NCBI GenBank assembly: GCA_030611505.1
Contig: JAUWPO010000008.1
Location: forward strand, 1 to 35,168
Reading direction: 5' to 3'
From: Chloroflexota bacterium
Lineage (GTDB): Bacteria; Chloroflexota; Anaerolineae; Anaerolineales; UBA4823
DNA: 35,168 bases
Position numbers and translations under genes: made by a program. How positions within the stretch are numbered: the first letter of the stretch is position 1; every line of letters begins with the position of its first letter. Positions 1 to 8,570 of this stretch are shown piece after piece. The notes below the pieces were generated by a model. The model was not told where the DNA came from, did no database searches, and was given only the letters and a program-made list of their open reading frames with translations.

Positions 1-45
1 ATACCCCGTTCTATGTGATTTCCAGCGCCCCATCCCCCAACAAAA

Positions 46-137
46 GTGTGCGACATCAACCGTTTAAGGTGTGCGGCATACTCCGTTTAACCTGTGCGAC
101 TTACTCCGATTATGGTGTTCGGCTTGCTCCGTTTTAT
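46..137. repeat. Four tandem 23-bp degenerate repeats, IS21-like element end
   Basis: Four copies start at 46, 69, 92 and 115, exactly 23 bases apart. Each has the form GTGTGCGgCatactCCGTTTAa, with the GTG and the CCG..TT core best kept. A more degenerate unit (TGTCTGGCTTCAAG) follows at about 145-158. Phased repeats of GTGTnCGGC...CCGnnnT type are typical of the multiple terminal repeats bound by the IS21-family transposase. This would make it the end of an element whose istA/istB genes lie left of the window. No transposase is visible here, so the family assignment is from memory of the repeat style. Bases 1-45 show nothing recognisable. Confidence 0.5.
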
Positions 138-204
138 GCATGCATGTCTGGCTTCAAGACGAATGTATTTAAACAAACTAATTTTTAATAAACAGGAGCT
201 TGTC

Positions 205-312
205 ATGCCCCGAATTCGTTGCTATTACATTGATTGTGTGTTCATAGATGATGGATACTGCGGCGCATCCGTGATTGAAAGTGATCCAGATATAGGTTGT
301 ATGACCGGTTGA
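205..312 (+). pseudogene. Small Cys-rich protein, apparently decayed by frameshift and stop
   Basis: An AGGAG ribosome site at 194-198 sits six bases before ATG 205. The 35-residue product has paired cysteines (RCYYIDC, DGYCGA, DIGC), suggesting a small metal-binding protein. The ORF-track start at 94 lies inside the repeats and has no ribosome site. After the stop at 310-312 the adjacent frame continues in the same style from base 305 (PVDTEVDDRWEDE), then a TAA at 344-346, then DEFKADVWSFG to about 379. The acidic tail reads as the lost C-terminus, broken by one indel near 302-305 and one nonsense change. I believe small proteins of this kind occur in Anaerolineae, but I cannot name a family. 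A genuine short 35-residue protein remains possible. Confidence 0.5.
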
Positions 313-483
313 TACCGAAGTTGATGACCGCTGGGAGGATGAATAAGACGAATTCAAAGCTGATGTTTGGTCATTTGGAATAATTACTTCCTATGTAATT
401 ACGCGTATCCGCATAAATGAGTCGCATAATTCGCGCTTTTCAAAAATAATCTTCTATCAATTAAATCAACTGTGTACCTGTTT

Positions 484-513
484 AGAGCCTTTTAACTTAT
501 AAGGCTCTTTTTG
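484..513 (+). terminator. Rho-independent terminator
   Basis: AGAGCCTT (484-491) pairs with AAGGCTCT (501-508) as a perfect 8-bp stem with a 9-base loop, and runs into TTTTT. It would end any transcript from the decayed small gene and insulate feoA. Confidence 0.85.
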
Positions 514-530
514 TTTCCTGGAAGTCAAAT

Positions 531-617
531 ATGAGAAAATCAGTCGATACACCAGTGGTCAATGAATTATCTTTTACGGATGAGTGTGAATTATCCTATT
601 ACTGCCCGGCTAACTGA
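531..617 (+). CDS. Possible 28-residue peptide
   Basis: ATG 531 follows a weak GGAAG (520-524) and reads 28 codons to TGA at 615-617. It is too short for the ORF track. The N-terminal half has a TPVVNEL segment and the end reads DECELSYYCPAN, with two cysteines framing a YY pair. The pattern of a short leader with P-x-V-x-E-L followed by a Cys-containing tail resembles ribosomally made, modified peptides. No modifying enzyme lies next to it, and the terminator at 484-513 separates it from anything upstream. It may equally be chance. Confidence 0.25.
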   Translation: MRKSVDTPVVNELSFTDECELSYYCPAN

Positions 618-637
618 TCATTTTATTAATAATTGGT

Positions 638-656
638 TAGTAAAAATAATTTACTA
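638..656. promoter_or_regulatory. 19-bp inverted repeat, candidate metal-regulator operator for feoAB
   Basis: TAGTAAA (638-644) and TTTACTA (650-656) are perfect 7-base arms around a 5-base AATAA centre. The 19-bp size and position about 45 bases upstream of the feoA -10 box fit a Fur- or DtxR-type iron repressor site, but the sequence is not a textbook match to either. Confidence 0.35.
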
Positions 657-699
657 GAAATTCATGAACATATTCACTTAAAATAGCGTATGTTTGCGA

Positions 700-705
700 T
701 ATAAT
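700..705 (+). promoter_or_regulatory. -10 box for feoAB
   Basis: TATAAT lies 22 bases before the feoA ATG. No good -35 hexamer sits 16-18 bases upstream (CTTAAA at 677-682 is poor), which would fit a regulated promoter. Confidence 0.5.
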
Positions 706-727
706 CACTCGAATAAGGTTGATAGTG

Positions 728-952
728 ATGAAATTATTGGATGTTAAAAGTGGGAAGAAGGTGTGCATTGTGGGTTTTGAAGGTTCACGAGGGGTGGAAC
801 TCAAACTTCGCCAATTGGGCTTGCTTCCGGGGGATACTGCTAAAGTCATTCGCCATGCACCTTTAGGAGGACCTATCCTTATCGAATGTAAAGGCAGACG
901 AATAGCTTTGGGCAGGGGGATTGCAGTCCAGATCCTTGTTGAGGAAGTTTGA
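728..952 (+). CDS. feoA: Ferrous iron transport protein FeoA
   Basis: A 74-residue cytoplasmic SH3-fold protein that associates with FeoB and supports Fe(II) import. The GFEGSRGVELKLRQLGLLPG segment followed by GPILIECKGRRIALGRGIA is the usual FeoA pattern, and the length is normal. The track starts at TTG 719, but AAGG at 715-718 is better spaced for ATG 728. The stop TGA shares its last base with the feoB start, so feoA and feoB are translationally coupled. No feoC follows feoB. Confidence 0.93.
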   Translation: MKLLDVKSGKKVCIVGFEGSRGVELKLRQLGLLPGDTAKVIRHAPLGGPILIECKGRRIALGRGIAVQILVEEV

Positions 953-2862
953 TGCGTTTTGCACTCATCGGTCAACCCAACTGCGGAAAAAGTACGTTAT
1001 TCAATCATGTGGCTGGTTATAAAGCCGAAACGGGTAATTTCGCGGGAACTACTGTTACATATACCGAAAGTAAAATTCTTGTATCGGGCGAAAAAATAGA
1101 CTTAGTTGACCTTCCAGGTACGTATTCTTTATCGGGGATGAATCCGGCAGAAAAGGTGACACTGCAATATTTGACTTCACGAGAAGTCAGTGTGATCATA
1201 AATGTTGTTGATGCTTCTCACCTTGCTCAGGGTCTGGGACTAACTGTTGAATTATTAGAAATGCAGAAGCCTTTAGTGGTGGCACTAAACATGATGGATG
1301 AAGCTGCCAGGGAAGGAATGACTATCGATATACCCGAATTACAAAGCTTATTAGGCACACCTGTAGTACCCTTGATAGCCAGTAAAGGGCGAGGAGTACG
1401 CAATTTATTTGTGACGGCGCATTACGTTGCCAAACAGGATAATCCTCCTAAAAGGTTGACTTATGCTAAAGATCTCGAGGAAGTTATCCTGGAAATTGCC
1501 GGAAATTTGGATGGGAAAGCAGCCATACTTGAACCCGAACCCTTCGCGATCAAGCTATTAGAAGGCGATATACAGTGGCAAGGTCAAATCCATGATGAAT
1601 ATCCACAGTTGCTGCCAAAATTAAACCACGCACAATTAATGATAGAGCAAACCAGAGGTCAATCAGCTGACTGGGTTATAAGTGGGGAGCGTCAAGCCCT
1701 GGCGACAAACCTCGCTAGTGCTGTTGTGCTCCAGGGTGAGCGTCGTGTTTCCTGGCGCGATCGAATCGACGACATTTTACTGCATCCTGTTTTCGGATAC
1801 GTCGCCCTCGTCCTGATCATGTTTCTATTCTTTGAAATTGTTTATGGGATAGGAAGTATATTGGAGACCCCGCTTCTTAATATCTTCTCCCAGTTGGAAG
1901 TTTTCTTGGACAACTTATTCGGCGCTGATAAACTTTTAGGAGCCTCTCTGATCGGCATTGTGCAAGGAATAGCGGGAGGAGTGGCAATCGTCTTTCCCTA
2001 CTTGGTCCCATTTCTATTGGGGTTAGGCTTTCTCGAAGATATTGGTTATCTGCCAAGAATTGCTTTCCTCATGGATACCTTGATGAAACGGATTGGTCTT
2101 CATGGAAATGCTATCGTTCCTTTTATTTTAGGTTATGGATGTAATGTGCCGGCAGTTATGTCCACCCGTATGTTGGAAAATCGCAGAGATCGCTTCCTGG
2201 CAGCAGCATTATCTACCCTTGTCCCTTGTGCCGCGCGGATTGCTGTTGTGTTTGGACTTGTCGCTTTTTATTTAGGACCTACTGTCGCACTTGCGATATA
2301 TTTCTTTAATTTAATTGTGATTGCCATCACTGGGCGAATTTTATCCGGCTTGTTACCCGAAAAAACACCAGGGCTAATTTTGGAGATGCCAGTTTACCGT
2401 ATTCCTACATTTCGAACTGTTATTCACAAAACCTGGTTTCGATTACATGAGTTTGTAGTTGAAGCTTGGCCAATCCTGATTGCTGGAAGTCTAGTCCTAG
2501 CCATCCTTATTTATTATAATTTGGACAATAACATAAACACCTTAGTGCGACCAATTACCTGGATTCTGGGATTACCTGCTGCAGTGGGTCTTCCTTTAAT
2601 TTTTGGAATCCTTCGCAAAGAACTTTCCCTGGTGATGCTGTATCAAGCTTTAGGAGGTGTGGATTTTTCCGACGTCCTGACCTCTGTGCATTTGATCACA
2701 TATGCTGTGTTTGTGGTATTTTATATCCCATGCTTGGCAACCTTGGCAGTCCTGAAACGAGAACTTGGTACTCGAAATATGGTTATAATCACGTTGTTGA
2801 CAGTTGTTATAGCGATGATCGCAGCTCAGATTGCTCGCCTCCTGGCGACAATTTTGTTGTAA
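952..2862 (+). CDS. feoB: Ferrous iron transporter FeoB
   Basis: Inner-membrane Fe(II) permease with an N-terminal G domain. G1 is GQPNCGKST (residues 7-15), G2 the TT in NFAGTTV, G3 DLPG (53-56) and G4 NMMD (113-116). A helical linker follows, then a polytopic membrane part with the conserved Gate motifs LVPCAAR and YIPCLA and the GYGCNVPA segment. At 636 residues it is shorter than the E. coli protein (about 770) but within the bacterial range. ATG 952 overlaps the feoA TGA (TGATG) and has GAGGAAG upstream, so it is preferred to TTG 949. Iron delivered here would serve, among others, the hydrogenase maturation system encoded just downstream on the other strand. Confidence 0.97.
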   Translation: MRFALIGQPNCGKSTLFNHVAGYKAETGNFAGTTVTYTESKILVSGEKIDLVDLPGTYSLSGMNPAEKVTLQYLTSREVSVIINVVDASHLAQGLGLTVELLEMQKPLVVALNMMDEAAREGMTIDIPELQSLLGTPVVPLIASKGRGVRNLFVTAHYVAKQDNPPKRLTYAKDLEEVILEIAGNLDGKAAILEPEPFAIKLLEGDIQWQGQIHDEYPQLLPKLNHAQLMIEQTRGQSADWVISGERQALATNLASAVVLQGERRVSWRDRIDDILLHPVFGYVALVLIMFLFFEIVYGIGSILETPLLNIFSQLEVFLDNLFGADKLLGASLIGIVQGIAGGVAIVFPYLVPFLLGLGFLEDIGYLPRIAFLMDTLMKRIGLHGNAIVPFILGYGCNVPAVMSTRMLENRRDRFLAAALSTLVPCAARIAVVFGLVAFYLGPTVALAIYFFNLIVIAITGRILSGLLPEKTPGLILEMPVYRIPTFRTVIHKTWFRLHEFVVEAWPILIAGSLVLAILIYYNLDNNINTLVRPITWILGLPAAVGLPLIFGILRKELSLVMLYQALGGVDFSDVLTSVHLITYAVFVVFYIPCLATLAVLKRELGTRNMVIITLLTVVIAMIAAQIARLLATILL

Positions 2863-2923
2863 TGATAACTAATAAAAGAAAATCTAATTAAGGAAAAATT
2901 AATTTATTTTGTTGGTGCTTATT

Positions 2924-3490
2924 ATGCCTCTTTTTGATCACTTCGATATTATCGCCCCTTTATATGATAAGGTATTTAAAATACAGGAGCCTGAGAATCT
3001 AATTGGATATCTAAATTTGCCGATTTCTGGAGCCTTATTAGATGCAGGCGGAGGAACAGGTCGGGTCTCTGAGACTATGAGGGAATTAGTTTCTTCAATT
3101 GTAATTGCGGACCTGTCGATCGAGATGTTACGGAAGGCGGACGATAAAGATGGATTAAAGACAGTCTGCTCTCACACTGAATTTCTACCATTCCCTGACG
3201 AATCTTTCGAGCGCATTCTAATGGTGGATGCTCTCCATCACGTGTGCAATCATCGGGAAACTTCTAATGATTTATGGCGGGTTCTAACAAGGGGAGGAAG
3301 AATTGTTATTGAAGAACCAAATATTAATGTACTCTCTGTGAAAATGCTTGCTCTGGCAGAGAAACTGGCTTTAATGCGAAGTTCATTTATTCCTCCGTCG
3401 CGAATCCAATCTTTGTTCGATTATCCTAACGTCAAGACAAGGATAGAGATCGAAAGCTATAATGCTTGGATAATCATCGACAAAACATAA
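2924..3490 (+). CDS. Class I SAM-dependent methyltransferase
   Basis: A 188-residue soluble protein with the Rossmann methyltransferase core: motif I LLDAGGGTGRVS, an acidic ADLSIEMLRKA strand end, and the UbiE/Methyltransf_11-type FPDESFERILMVDALHHV followed by LTRGGRIVIEEP. The substrate is unknown. The start is uncertain: the track uses TTG 2909, but ATG 2924 gives the usual MPLFDHFDIIAPLYD opening of this family, and neither has a well-placed ribosome site. It follows feoB by about 60 bases on the same strand and converges on hypE, so it may be the last gene of the feo transcript. Confidence 0.85.
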   Translation: MPLFDHFDIIAPLYDKVFKIQEPENLIGYLNLPISGALLDAGGGTGRVSETMRELVSSIVIADLSIEMLRKADDKDGLKTVCSHTEFLPFPDESFERILMVDALHHVCNHRETSNDLWRVLTRGGRIVIEEPNINVLSVKMLALAEKLALMRSSFIPPSRIQSLFDYPNVKTRIEIESYNAWIIIDKT

Positions 3491-3511
3491 TATGCAATAC
3501 AATATGATGGT

Positions 3512-4600
3512 TTAACAAATTCTGGGTAGCATTTCCCCGGAAAGGATACCGACGACACGCGTGCTTCCAATGGGGGTCCTCATTAAGACGCGAGATTGTG
3601 GTTCTGGCTTCACCTCACCAATGATCACAGCTTCTTCCCCATAGCGTTCCGCATGCATTGCTTCTATCACATTGTCAGCATCATCACGACCAACGATAAC
3701 AATTAACTTGCCTTCATTAGCAATAAAGAGTGGGTCGAAACCCAAGATTTCGCATGCAGCAGCGACTCCTGGTTTAATAGGTATGCTGTTCTCTTCTAAG
3801 AAAATACAAACTTTAGATTGGCGTGCTATTTCGTTAAGGCTGGTTGCCAATCCGCCACGAGTGGGATCACGCATTGTGTGTACCTGATTGCTCACATTCA
3901 GTATGGCATTAACAAGGTGATTCAAAGGAGCGATGTCACTTTGAATTCCCGATGTGAATCCTAATTCTTGGCGTGCTTCCAAGACTGCGATTCCGTGATC
4001 ACCAATTGAACCGGACAGGATAACAATATCACCTGGTTGGGCATTTGCCCCACTTATTTCCAATCCAGGCGGCACAATTCCGATACCGGTTGTGTTGATA
4101 TACAACAAATCTGCTTTTCCCTTCTGAACAACCTTTGTATCCCCTGCTATGATTGTGATATTCGCTTCGAGTGCTGCATCGTGCATTGATCCCACGACTT
4201 TTTCTAAAACCTCGAAGTTTAATCCTTCTTCAAGGATAAAACCGGCAGTTAAATAATTTGGTGTTGCTCCCATCATAGCGACATCGTTTACAGTTCCACA
4301 AACTGCCAGGCGACCTATATCACCACCTGGAAAGAATAACGGCCAGACAACGTGAGAGTCTGTGCTAATCGCTAGGCGTCCACTAATTTCTTCTCCAAAT
4401 CCTTGGTCTAGGATAACTCCAACAACTCCCGCATCGTCATTAGCGCGTAAATATGGGTTGTCGAATGGCGGCAAGAACATGCTGGCAATGAGGTCTTGAG
4501 ACATCTGCCCGCCGCTTCCGTGTCCTAAAACGACCTTTTTTTTATGCTGTAGGGGCACAGGACAGGCAGGTCCTTGCATGTCTGGAAAGTTTTTAGTCAT
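3512..4600 (-). CDS. hypE: Hydrogenase maturation factor HypE (carbamoyl dehydratase)
   Basis: HypE takes the carbamoyl group that HypF places on its C-terminal cysteine and dehydrates it with ATP to a thiocyanate, the source of the CN ligands of [NiFe] hydrogenases. The invariant C-terminal PRIC is present, with the acceptor cysteine as last residue. The body shows the PurM/AIR-synthase-like fold: HGSGGQMSQDLI, NDAGVV, GTVNDVAMMGA and RDPTRGGLAT. The track begins at TTG 4615; ATG 4600 is preferred (362 residues), though either leaves a slightly long N-terminus. It is the last gene of the hypABFCDE operon, 45 bases after hypD. Confidence 0.97.
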   Translation of the reverse strand: MTKNFPDMQGPACPVPLQHKKKVVLGHGSGGQMSQDLIASMFLPPFDNPYLRANDDAGVVGVILDQGFGEEISGRLAISTDSHVVWPLFFPGGDIGRLAVCGTVNDVAMMGATPNYLTAGFILEEGLNFEVLEKVVGSMHDAALEANITIIAGDTKVVQKGKADLLYINTTGIGIVPPGLEISGANAQPGDIVILSGSIGDHGIAVLEARQELGFTSGIQSDIAPLNHLVNAILNVSNQVHTMRDPTRGGLATSLNEIARQSKVCIFLEENSIPIKPGVAAACEILGFDPLFIANEGKLIVIVGRDDADNVIEAMHAERYGEEAVIIGEVKPEPQSRVLMRTPIGSTRVVGILSGEMLPRIC

Positions 4601-4645
4601 TTTATGTCTACTCAATATATTTTAAGAGCGTAATTAAGATACAAA

Positions 4646-5743
4646 TCAGGATGGAATATTTTTCCCAGAATACTGGTAATATGCTGCACATGCGCCTTCA
4701 GATGAAACCATGGTTGCTCCTAAGGGATATTCGGGTGTGCACTGGCTTCCAAAAGCTGGGCAGTCAGGAGGTTTTTTCAAACCTTGTAGAATTTGACCAG
4801 CAATACAAATTGATGATTCCTCTGTTTGAATTTGATCAACTGAAAATCGATTTAGTGCATTAAATTGAGAAAACTCGGGACGCAAGCACCATCCGCTATT
4901 GGGGATTTCTCCAATTCCCCGCCATTTGCGATCACATTCCAAAAATACCTCGTTGATCACCGCTTGAGCTTGACGATTCCCTTCGTAAGTAACCAATCGA
5001 GGATAACCGTTCTCTACATCGGCCCGTGTTTCCTCTAACTGGTTTACTGTCATCAGAATTCCACGTAATATATCAACAGGCTCAAAGCCAGTCACGACAA
5101 TAGGAACGCCGAATTTATTTGCGATGGGAGGATATTCCCAATAACCCATTACCGTACATACGTGTCCAGCCGCGAGAAAGCCTTGCACACGATTATGCGG
5201 TGAGCTTAAGATTATATACATGGCAGGAGGGACGCGCACATGCGATACTAATATACTAAAATTGCTTAATCTCAAGGCTTTTGCTTGAATGACACTCATA
5301 GCATTGGCTGGAGCCGTTGTCTCGAAGCCAATCGCGAAGAAAACAACTTGTTGTTCGGGATTCTGCTGAGCGATTTCTATGGCATCCAGAGGGGAATATA
5401 CAACGCGAATATCACCACCTGAAGCCCTTACTGAGAATAGATCACGGCTAGAACCAGGAACCCGAAGCATATCGCCGTAAGAAGTAAATATTACACCTGG
5501 TTGGGACGCAATTTCCTGGGCTTTATCAATTAATTCTAACGAGGTGACACATACGGGACAACCAGGACCGTGAACAAGTTCGATTTCATCAGGAAGCAGT
5601 TGATCAAGACCATAGCGCATGATTGAATGGGTCTGACCTCCACATATTTCCATTAAAACCCAAGGTCGCGTTACAGTACGATGAATTTCATCCAGTACTG
5701 CGTGTGCTAGTTCAGGATCACGAAATTCAGTTAAGTATTTCAT
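4646..5743 (-). CDS. hypD: Hydrogenase maturation factor HypD
   Basis: An iron-sulfur protein that, with HypC, forms the scaffold on which the Fe(CN)2CO unit is built. Family motifs are complete: ICGGQTH near the N-terminus, GPGCPVCVT with its CxxC, GFETTAP in the middle and the C-terminal cluster region DCPAFGSQC...[10 protein letters not shown]. The segment PLGATMVSS has Thr where many relatives have Cys. The 365-residue length is normal. It lies between hypC (52-base gap) and hypE (45 bases to ATG 4600), the usual C-D-E order. Confidence 0.97.
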   Translation of the reverse strand: MKYLTEFRDPELAHAVLDEIHRTVTRPWVLMEICGGQTHSIMRYGLDQLLPDEIELVHGPGCPVCVTSLELIDKAQEIASQPGVIFTSYGDMLRVPGSSRDLFSVRASGGDIRVVYSPLDAIEIAQQNPEQQVVFFAIGFETTAPANAMSVIQAKALRLSNFSILVSHVRVPPAMYIILSSPHNRVQGFLAAGHVCTVMGYWEYPPIANKFGVPIVVTGFEPVDILRGILMTVNQLEETRADVENGYPRLVTYEGNRQAQAVINEVFLECDRKWRGIGEIPNSGWCLRPEFSQFNALNRFSVDQIQTEESSICIAGQILQGLKKPPDCPAFGSQCTPEYPLGATMVSSEGACAAYYQYSGKNIPS

Positions 5744-5795
5744 AGTTTGATTAAGAACCTTATGATTTATTTTTTAATTCAGTATGACAGAAAGA

Positions 5796-6050
5796 TCAAT
5801 CCATTTCTTGTGAGAGCTCCGCATTTACATCGACAATTTGGCGAATGATATCAAGTGTCTCTTGGGCATCTTGCTCACTGATCAAGTTGAGTGCGAATCC
5901 AACATGTACAAGTGTATAATCGCCTACCTTGGCCTCTGGCACGTATGCGAGACAAGCCTCACGGGTAACCCCGCTGAAATCAATTTTTCCCATCAACAGG
6001 TCATTATTATCATAGATTTCTATAATCTTTCCTGGTATACCTAAGCACAT
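5796..6050 (-). CDS. hypC: Hydrogenase maturation chaperone HypC/HybG
   Basis: An 84-residue OB-fold chaperone that binds HypD and carries the Fe(CN)2CO group to the hydrogenase large subunit. The obligatory N-terminal MCLGIPGKI is present, with Cys2 as the iron-binding residue. The middle GDYTLVHVGFALNLISEQDA is typical. AGGAG lies about ten bases upstream of the ATG. Confidence 0.97.
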   Translation of the reverse strand: MCLGIPGKIIEIYDNNDLLMGKIDFSGVTREACLAYVPEAKVGDYTLVHVGFALNLISEQDAQETLDIIRQIVDVNAELSQEMD

Positions 6051-6085
6051 ATGAATATTACTCCTAGAAACATATTATATATTGG

Positions 6086-8518
6086 CTATGGAGAACTTTG
6101 ATATCTTCTTGCGGCGATAACGGCTTGACCCAATGATATCCCACCATCGTTGCATGGGACCTGGCGATGGGTCAAGACTGTAAATGAGTGTATGCGCAAG
6201 AGTTCTACAGTTTTTCGAAACAGTGTTAAATTTTGCCAAACACCTCCGCTCAATGCGATTGTGGATATATTATGCTCTTCGCGGAGTATTGTACAAAGGT
6301 TCATTACGATTTCAGCAACGCTGTTATGAAAACGAGCAGATATGATTGATGCTGGGACATTTTTGTTTAGATCGTCGACAATCGAATTTATTAATGGAGT
6401 GGGATCGATTGTCCTCGTCACATTATCAGCAGTATTGTTTCCACTGTAATCTATTTCAATGTTAAATGGATAAGCACCTTTGACGTCTGGGTCAACCAAC
6501 GCCTCAAGCTCGATGGCTGCTTGAGCTTCATAGTTGATTTCTTGTCGCACACCGATGAGTGCGGAGACTGCATCAAATAGCCGTCCCATACTGGAAGTGA
6601 GCGGAGAGTTTAATCCTGTTAGGATTTGGCGATCTAGAATATCAAGAAGGGGCATACTTGCTGTAGATTTCTGCGCTGCATATTCTACTGAAGGGAAATT
6701 ATCTGACCACTCGATTCCTGACTGAGCCAGCCAAACCAAAGCCATTCTCCAAGGTTCACGTATGGCTTTATCACCACCGGGCAGGGTAACATATCTCAAG
6801 TGACAAGGTCGCTCATATTGAAGATAATCTGACAATAAGAATTCCCCTCCCCATATAGCACCATCCTCTCCATAACCCGTACCATCAAATGATACCCCGA
6901 TTACTTTCTCATCATTTCCATGATTGTTTTCCGCCATGCAGGCTGCAATATGGGCGTGATGGTGCTGTATTCCAAAAGCACTTAGTCCTTCCTGTTCGGC
7001 ACGTTCGAGAGCATACCGGGTAGCCATATAATCGGGATGGAGGTCGTAAGCGAGTACATCTGGAGAGATACGAAAAAGACGTTCGTAATGGGTTATCCCA
7101 TTTTCAAAGGATAGAAAAGTTTCGTAATTTTCTAAGTCACCAATATGATGACTCACAAACGCATAATTATTGGTTGCGAGGCAAAATGTATTCTTTAATT
7201 CGGCTCCTGCTGCTAAAATAGGTGGTACTTCAAAAGGTAAATGCACCGGGAAAGGTGCATAGCCACGCGAACGTCTGACAGGCAATGTGATCGATGATTG
7301 GTTGTCTGAAGAATCAATAAAAACACGAAATACCGAATCGTCACAACGAGTGTGAATCGGCCGGTTGTGCATCAGGAAAGCATCCGATAGCATTGAAAGA
7401 TTTATCCGGGCTTCTTCGTTTTCAACTGCGATTGGCTCTTCGCTTAAATTTCCGCTGGTCATAACGAGTACTGAGGGTATATTAAAAGACTGCGAATTCT
7501 CATCAAGTTTTGCGAAGAGTAAATAGTGTAAAGGGGTATAAGGGAGCATAACGCCGATAGTTTGTTGTCCAGGTGCGATTTCAGAGACGATAGGGGAGCC
7601 AGGACGCCTCTCCAGAATGACAACCGGGCGTTGGCGAGATTCGAGCAAATTTTTTTCTTCTCTGTTTACCAAACAATGAGTCTCGATTGTCATAATATCA
7701 GGCATCATTAGGGCAAAAGGTTTGTCCACACGAAGTTTACGATTACGCAATTCAAACACAGCATTACGGTTTAAAGCGTCACAAGCGAGGTGAAACCCAC
7801 CTAATCCTTTAATGGCTACGGTCTTTCCACCTGACAACAATTGTTGGGTTAGAACAATTGATTCAATTGAAGCTTGATTGTTGAATTGTAGATTGAGGTT
7901 ATTAAAACCCGGCTCCAATTTGGTTATTTTATCGTCATTTCCTTCCAACCATACAGAAGGACCGCATTCGGGGCAGGCAACAGGTTGGGCATGAAAGCGC
8001 CTGTTTGCCGGGTCGCCGTATTCGGCAGTGCAGTATTGGCACATTTCAAAAGCAGCCATGGTCGTATTGGGTCTATCATAAGGGATATCTTCAATGATCG
8101 TAAAACGAGGACCGCAATTTGTACAATTAATAAATGGATAATGGTACCTATGATCTTCCGGATCGAATAACTCGTGCAGGCAGTCATCGCAAATGCTAAC
8201 GTCTGGAGAAATGGGTTGAAAGGCTTGCGGGATGACTTTGGAATGGAGGATCTCAAAGGTTGAGTAACTGTTCGGCTGACGAGTTGCAACGATTATCTTA
8301 TCTATTTGCGCCAGCGGTGGAGCCTCTACTTCTAACAGTTCAGTAAATGCTTCAAGCACCTGTGAAGTACCATCAGCTTCAATATCAACCCCAGCGGAGG
8401 TATTACGTACCCATCCAGTGAGATTTAAACGCTTTGCTAAGCCATAAACAAACGGTCGAAATCCAACACCTTGGACGATACCTGTAACATGAATGCGGAC
8501 ACCACTTGTTTGGCTCAT
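6086..8518 (-). CDS. hypF: Carbamoyltransferase HypF
   Basis: HypF uses carbamoyl phosphate and ATP to carbamoylate the C-terminal Cys of HypE. All domains are in order across 810 residues: N-terminal acylphosphatase (VTGIVQGVGFRPFVYGLA), two zinc fingers of CxxC-x18-CxxC type (CDDC...CTNC and CQYC...CPEC), a YrdC-like domain (GGKTVAIKGLGGFHLACDA), and a C-terminal Kae1/HypF carbamoyltransferase domain with HHHAHIAACMAE and GVSFDGTGYGEDGAIWGGEF. No ribosome site is evident before the ATG; it may rely on read-through from hypB, 52 bases upstream. Confidence 0.97.
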   Translation of the reverse strand: MSQTSGVRIHVTGIVQGVGFRPFVYGLAKRLNLTGWVRNTSAGVDIEADGTSQVLEAFTELLEVEAPPLAQIDKIIVATRQPNSYSTFEILHSKVIPQAFQPISPDVSICDDCLHELFDPEDHRYHYPFINCTNCGPRFTIIEDIPYDRPNTTMAAFEMCQYCTAEYGDPANRRFHAQPVACPECGPSVWLEGNDDKITKLEPGFNNLNLQFNNQASIESIVLTQQLLSGGKTVAIKGLGGFHLACDALNRNAVFELRNRKLRVDKPFALMMPDIMTIETHCLVNREEKNLLESRQRPVVILERRPGSPIVSEIAPGQQTIGVMLPYTPLHYLLFAKLDENSQSFNIPSVLVMTSGNLSEEPIAVENEEARINLSMLSDAFLMHNRPIHTRCDDSVFRVFIDSSDNQSSITLPVRRSRGYAPFPVHLPFEVPPILAAGAELKNTFCLATNNYAFVSHHIGDLENYETFLSFENGITHYERLFRISPDVLAYDLHPDYMATRYALERAEQEGLSAFGIQHHHAHIAACMAENNHGNDEKVIGVSFDGTGYGEDGAIWGGEFLLSDYLQYERPCHLRYVTLPGGDKAIREPWRMALVWLAQSGIEWSDNFPSVEYAAQKSTASMPLLDILDRQILTGLNSPLTSSMGRLFDAVSALIGVRQEINYEAQAAIELEALVDPDVKGAYPFNIEIDYSGNNTADNVTRTIDPTPLINSIVDDLNKNVPASIISARFHNSVAEIVMNLCTILREEHNISTIALSGGVWQNLTLFRKTVELLRIHSFTVLTHRQVPCNDGGISLGQAVIAARRYQSSP

Positions 8519-8570
8519 GGATTTAATTCAATCAGAATTGAGAACGGTAAATTTGTTTCCTGTTGACGCA

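Larger units (their letters stand above)
313..718. other. Gene-poor stretch upstream of feoA
   Basis: This gap holds the frame-shifted remnant of the small Cys-rich gene (to about 379), a clear terminator at 484-513, a possible 28-residue peptide gene at 531-617, an inverted repeat at 638-656 and a -10 box at 700-705. Bases about 385-480 are AT-rich and I see nothing in them. Confidence 0.6.

Noticed and set aside
24-312. ORF 94-312 as a 72-residue protein
   Set aside because: Its first 37 codons lie in the 23-bp repeats and lack a ribosome site; the credible start is ATG 205.
637-975. 112-residue minus-strand ORF opposite feoA
   Set aside because: It lies entirely antisense to feoA/feoB, which have clear family motifs; composition is that of a shadow frame.
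4646-4760. HypD PLGAT instead of PLG(A/P)C near the C-terminal cluster region
   Set aside because: Other cysteines of the cluster region are intact, and I recall HypD proteins from other phyla with Thr here, so this is probably a natural subfamily difference rather than a defect.
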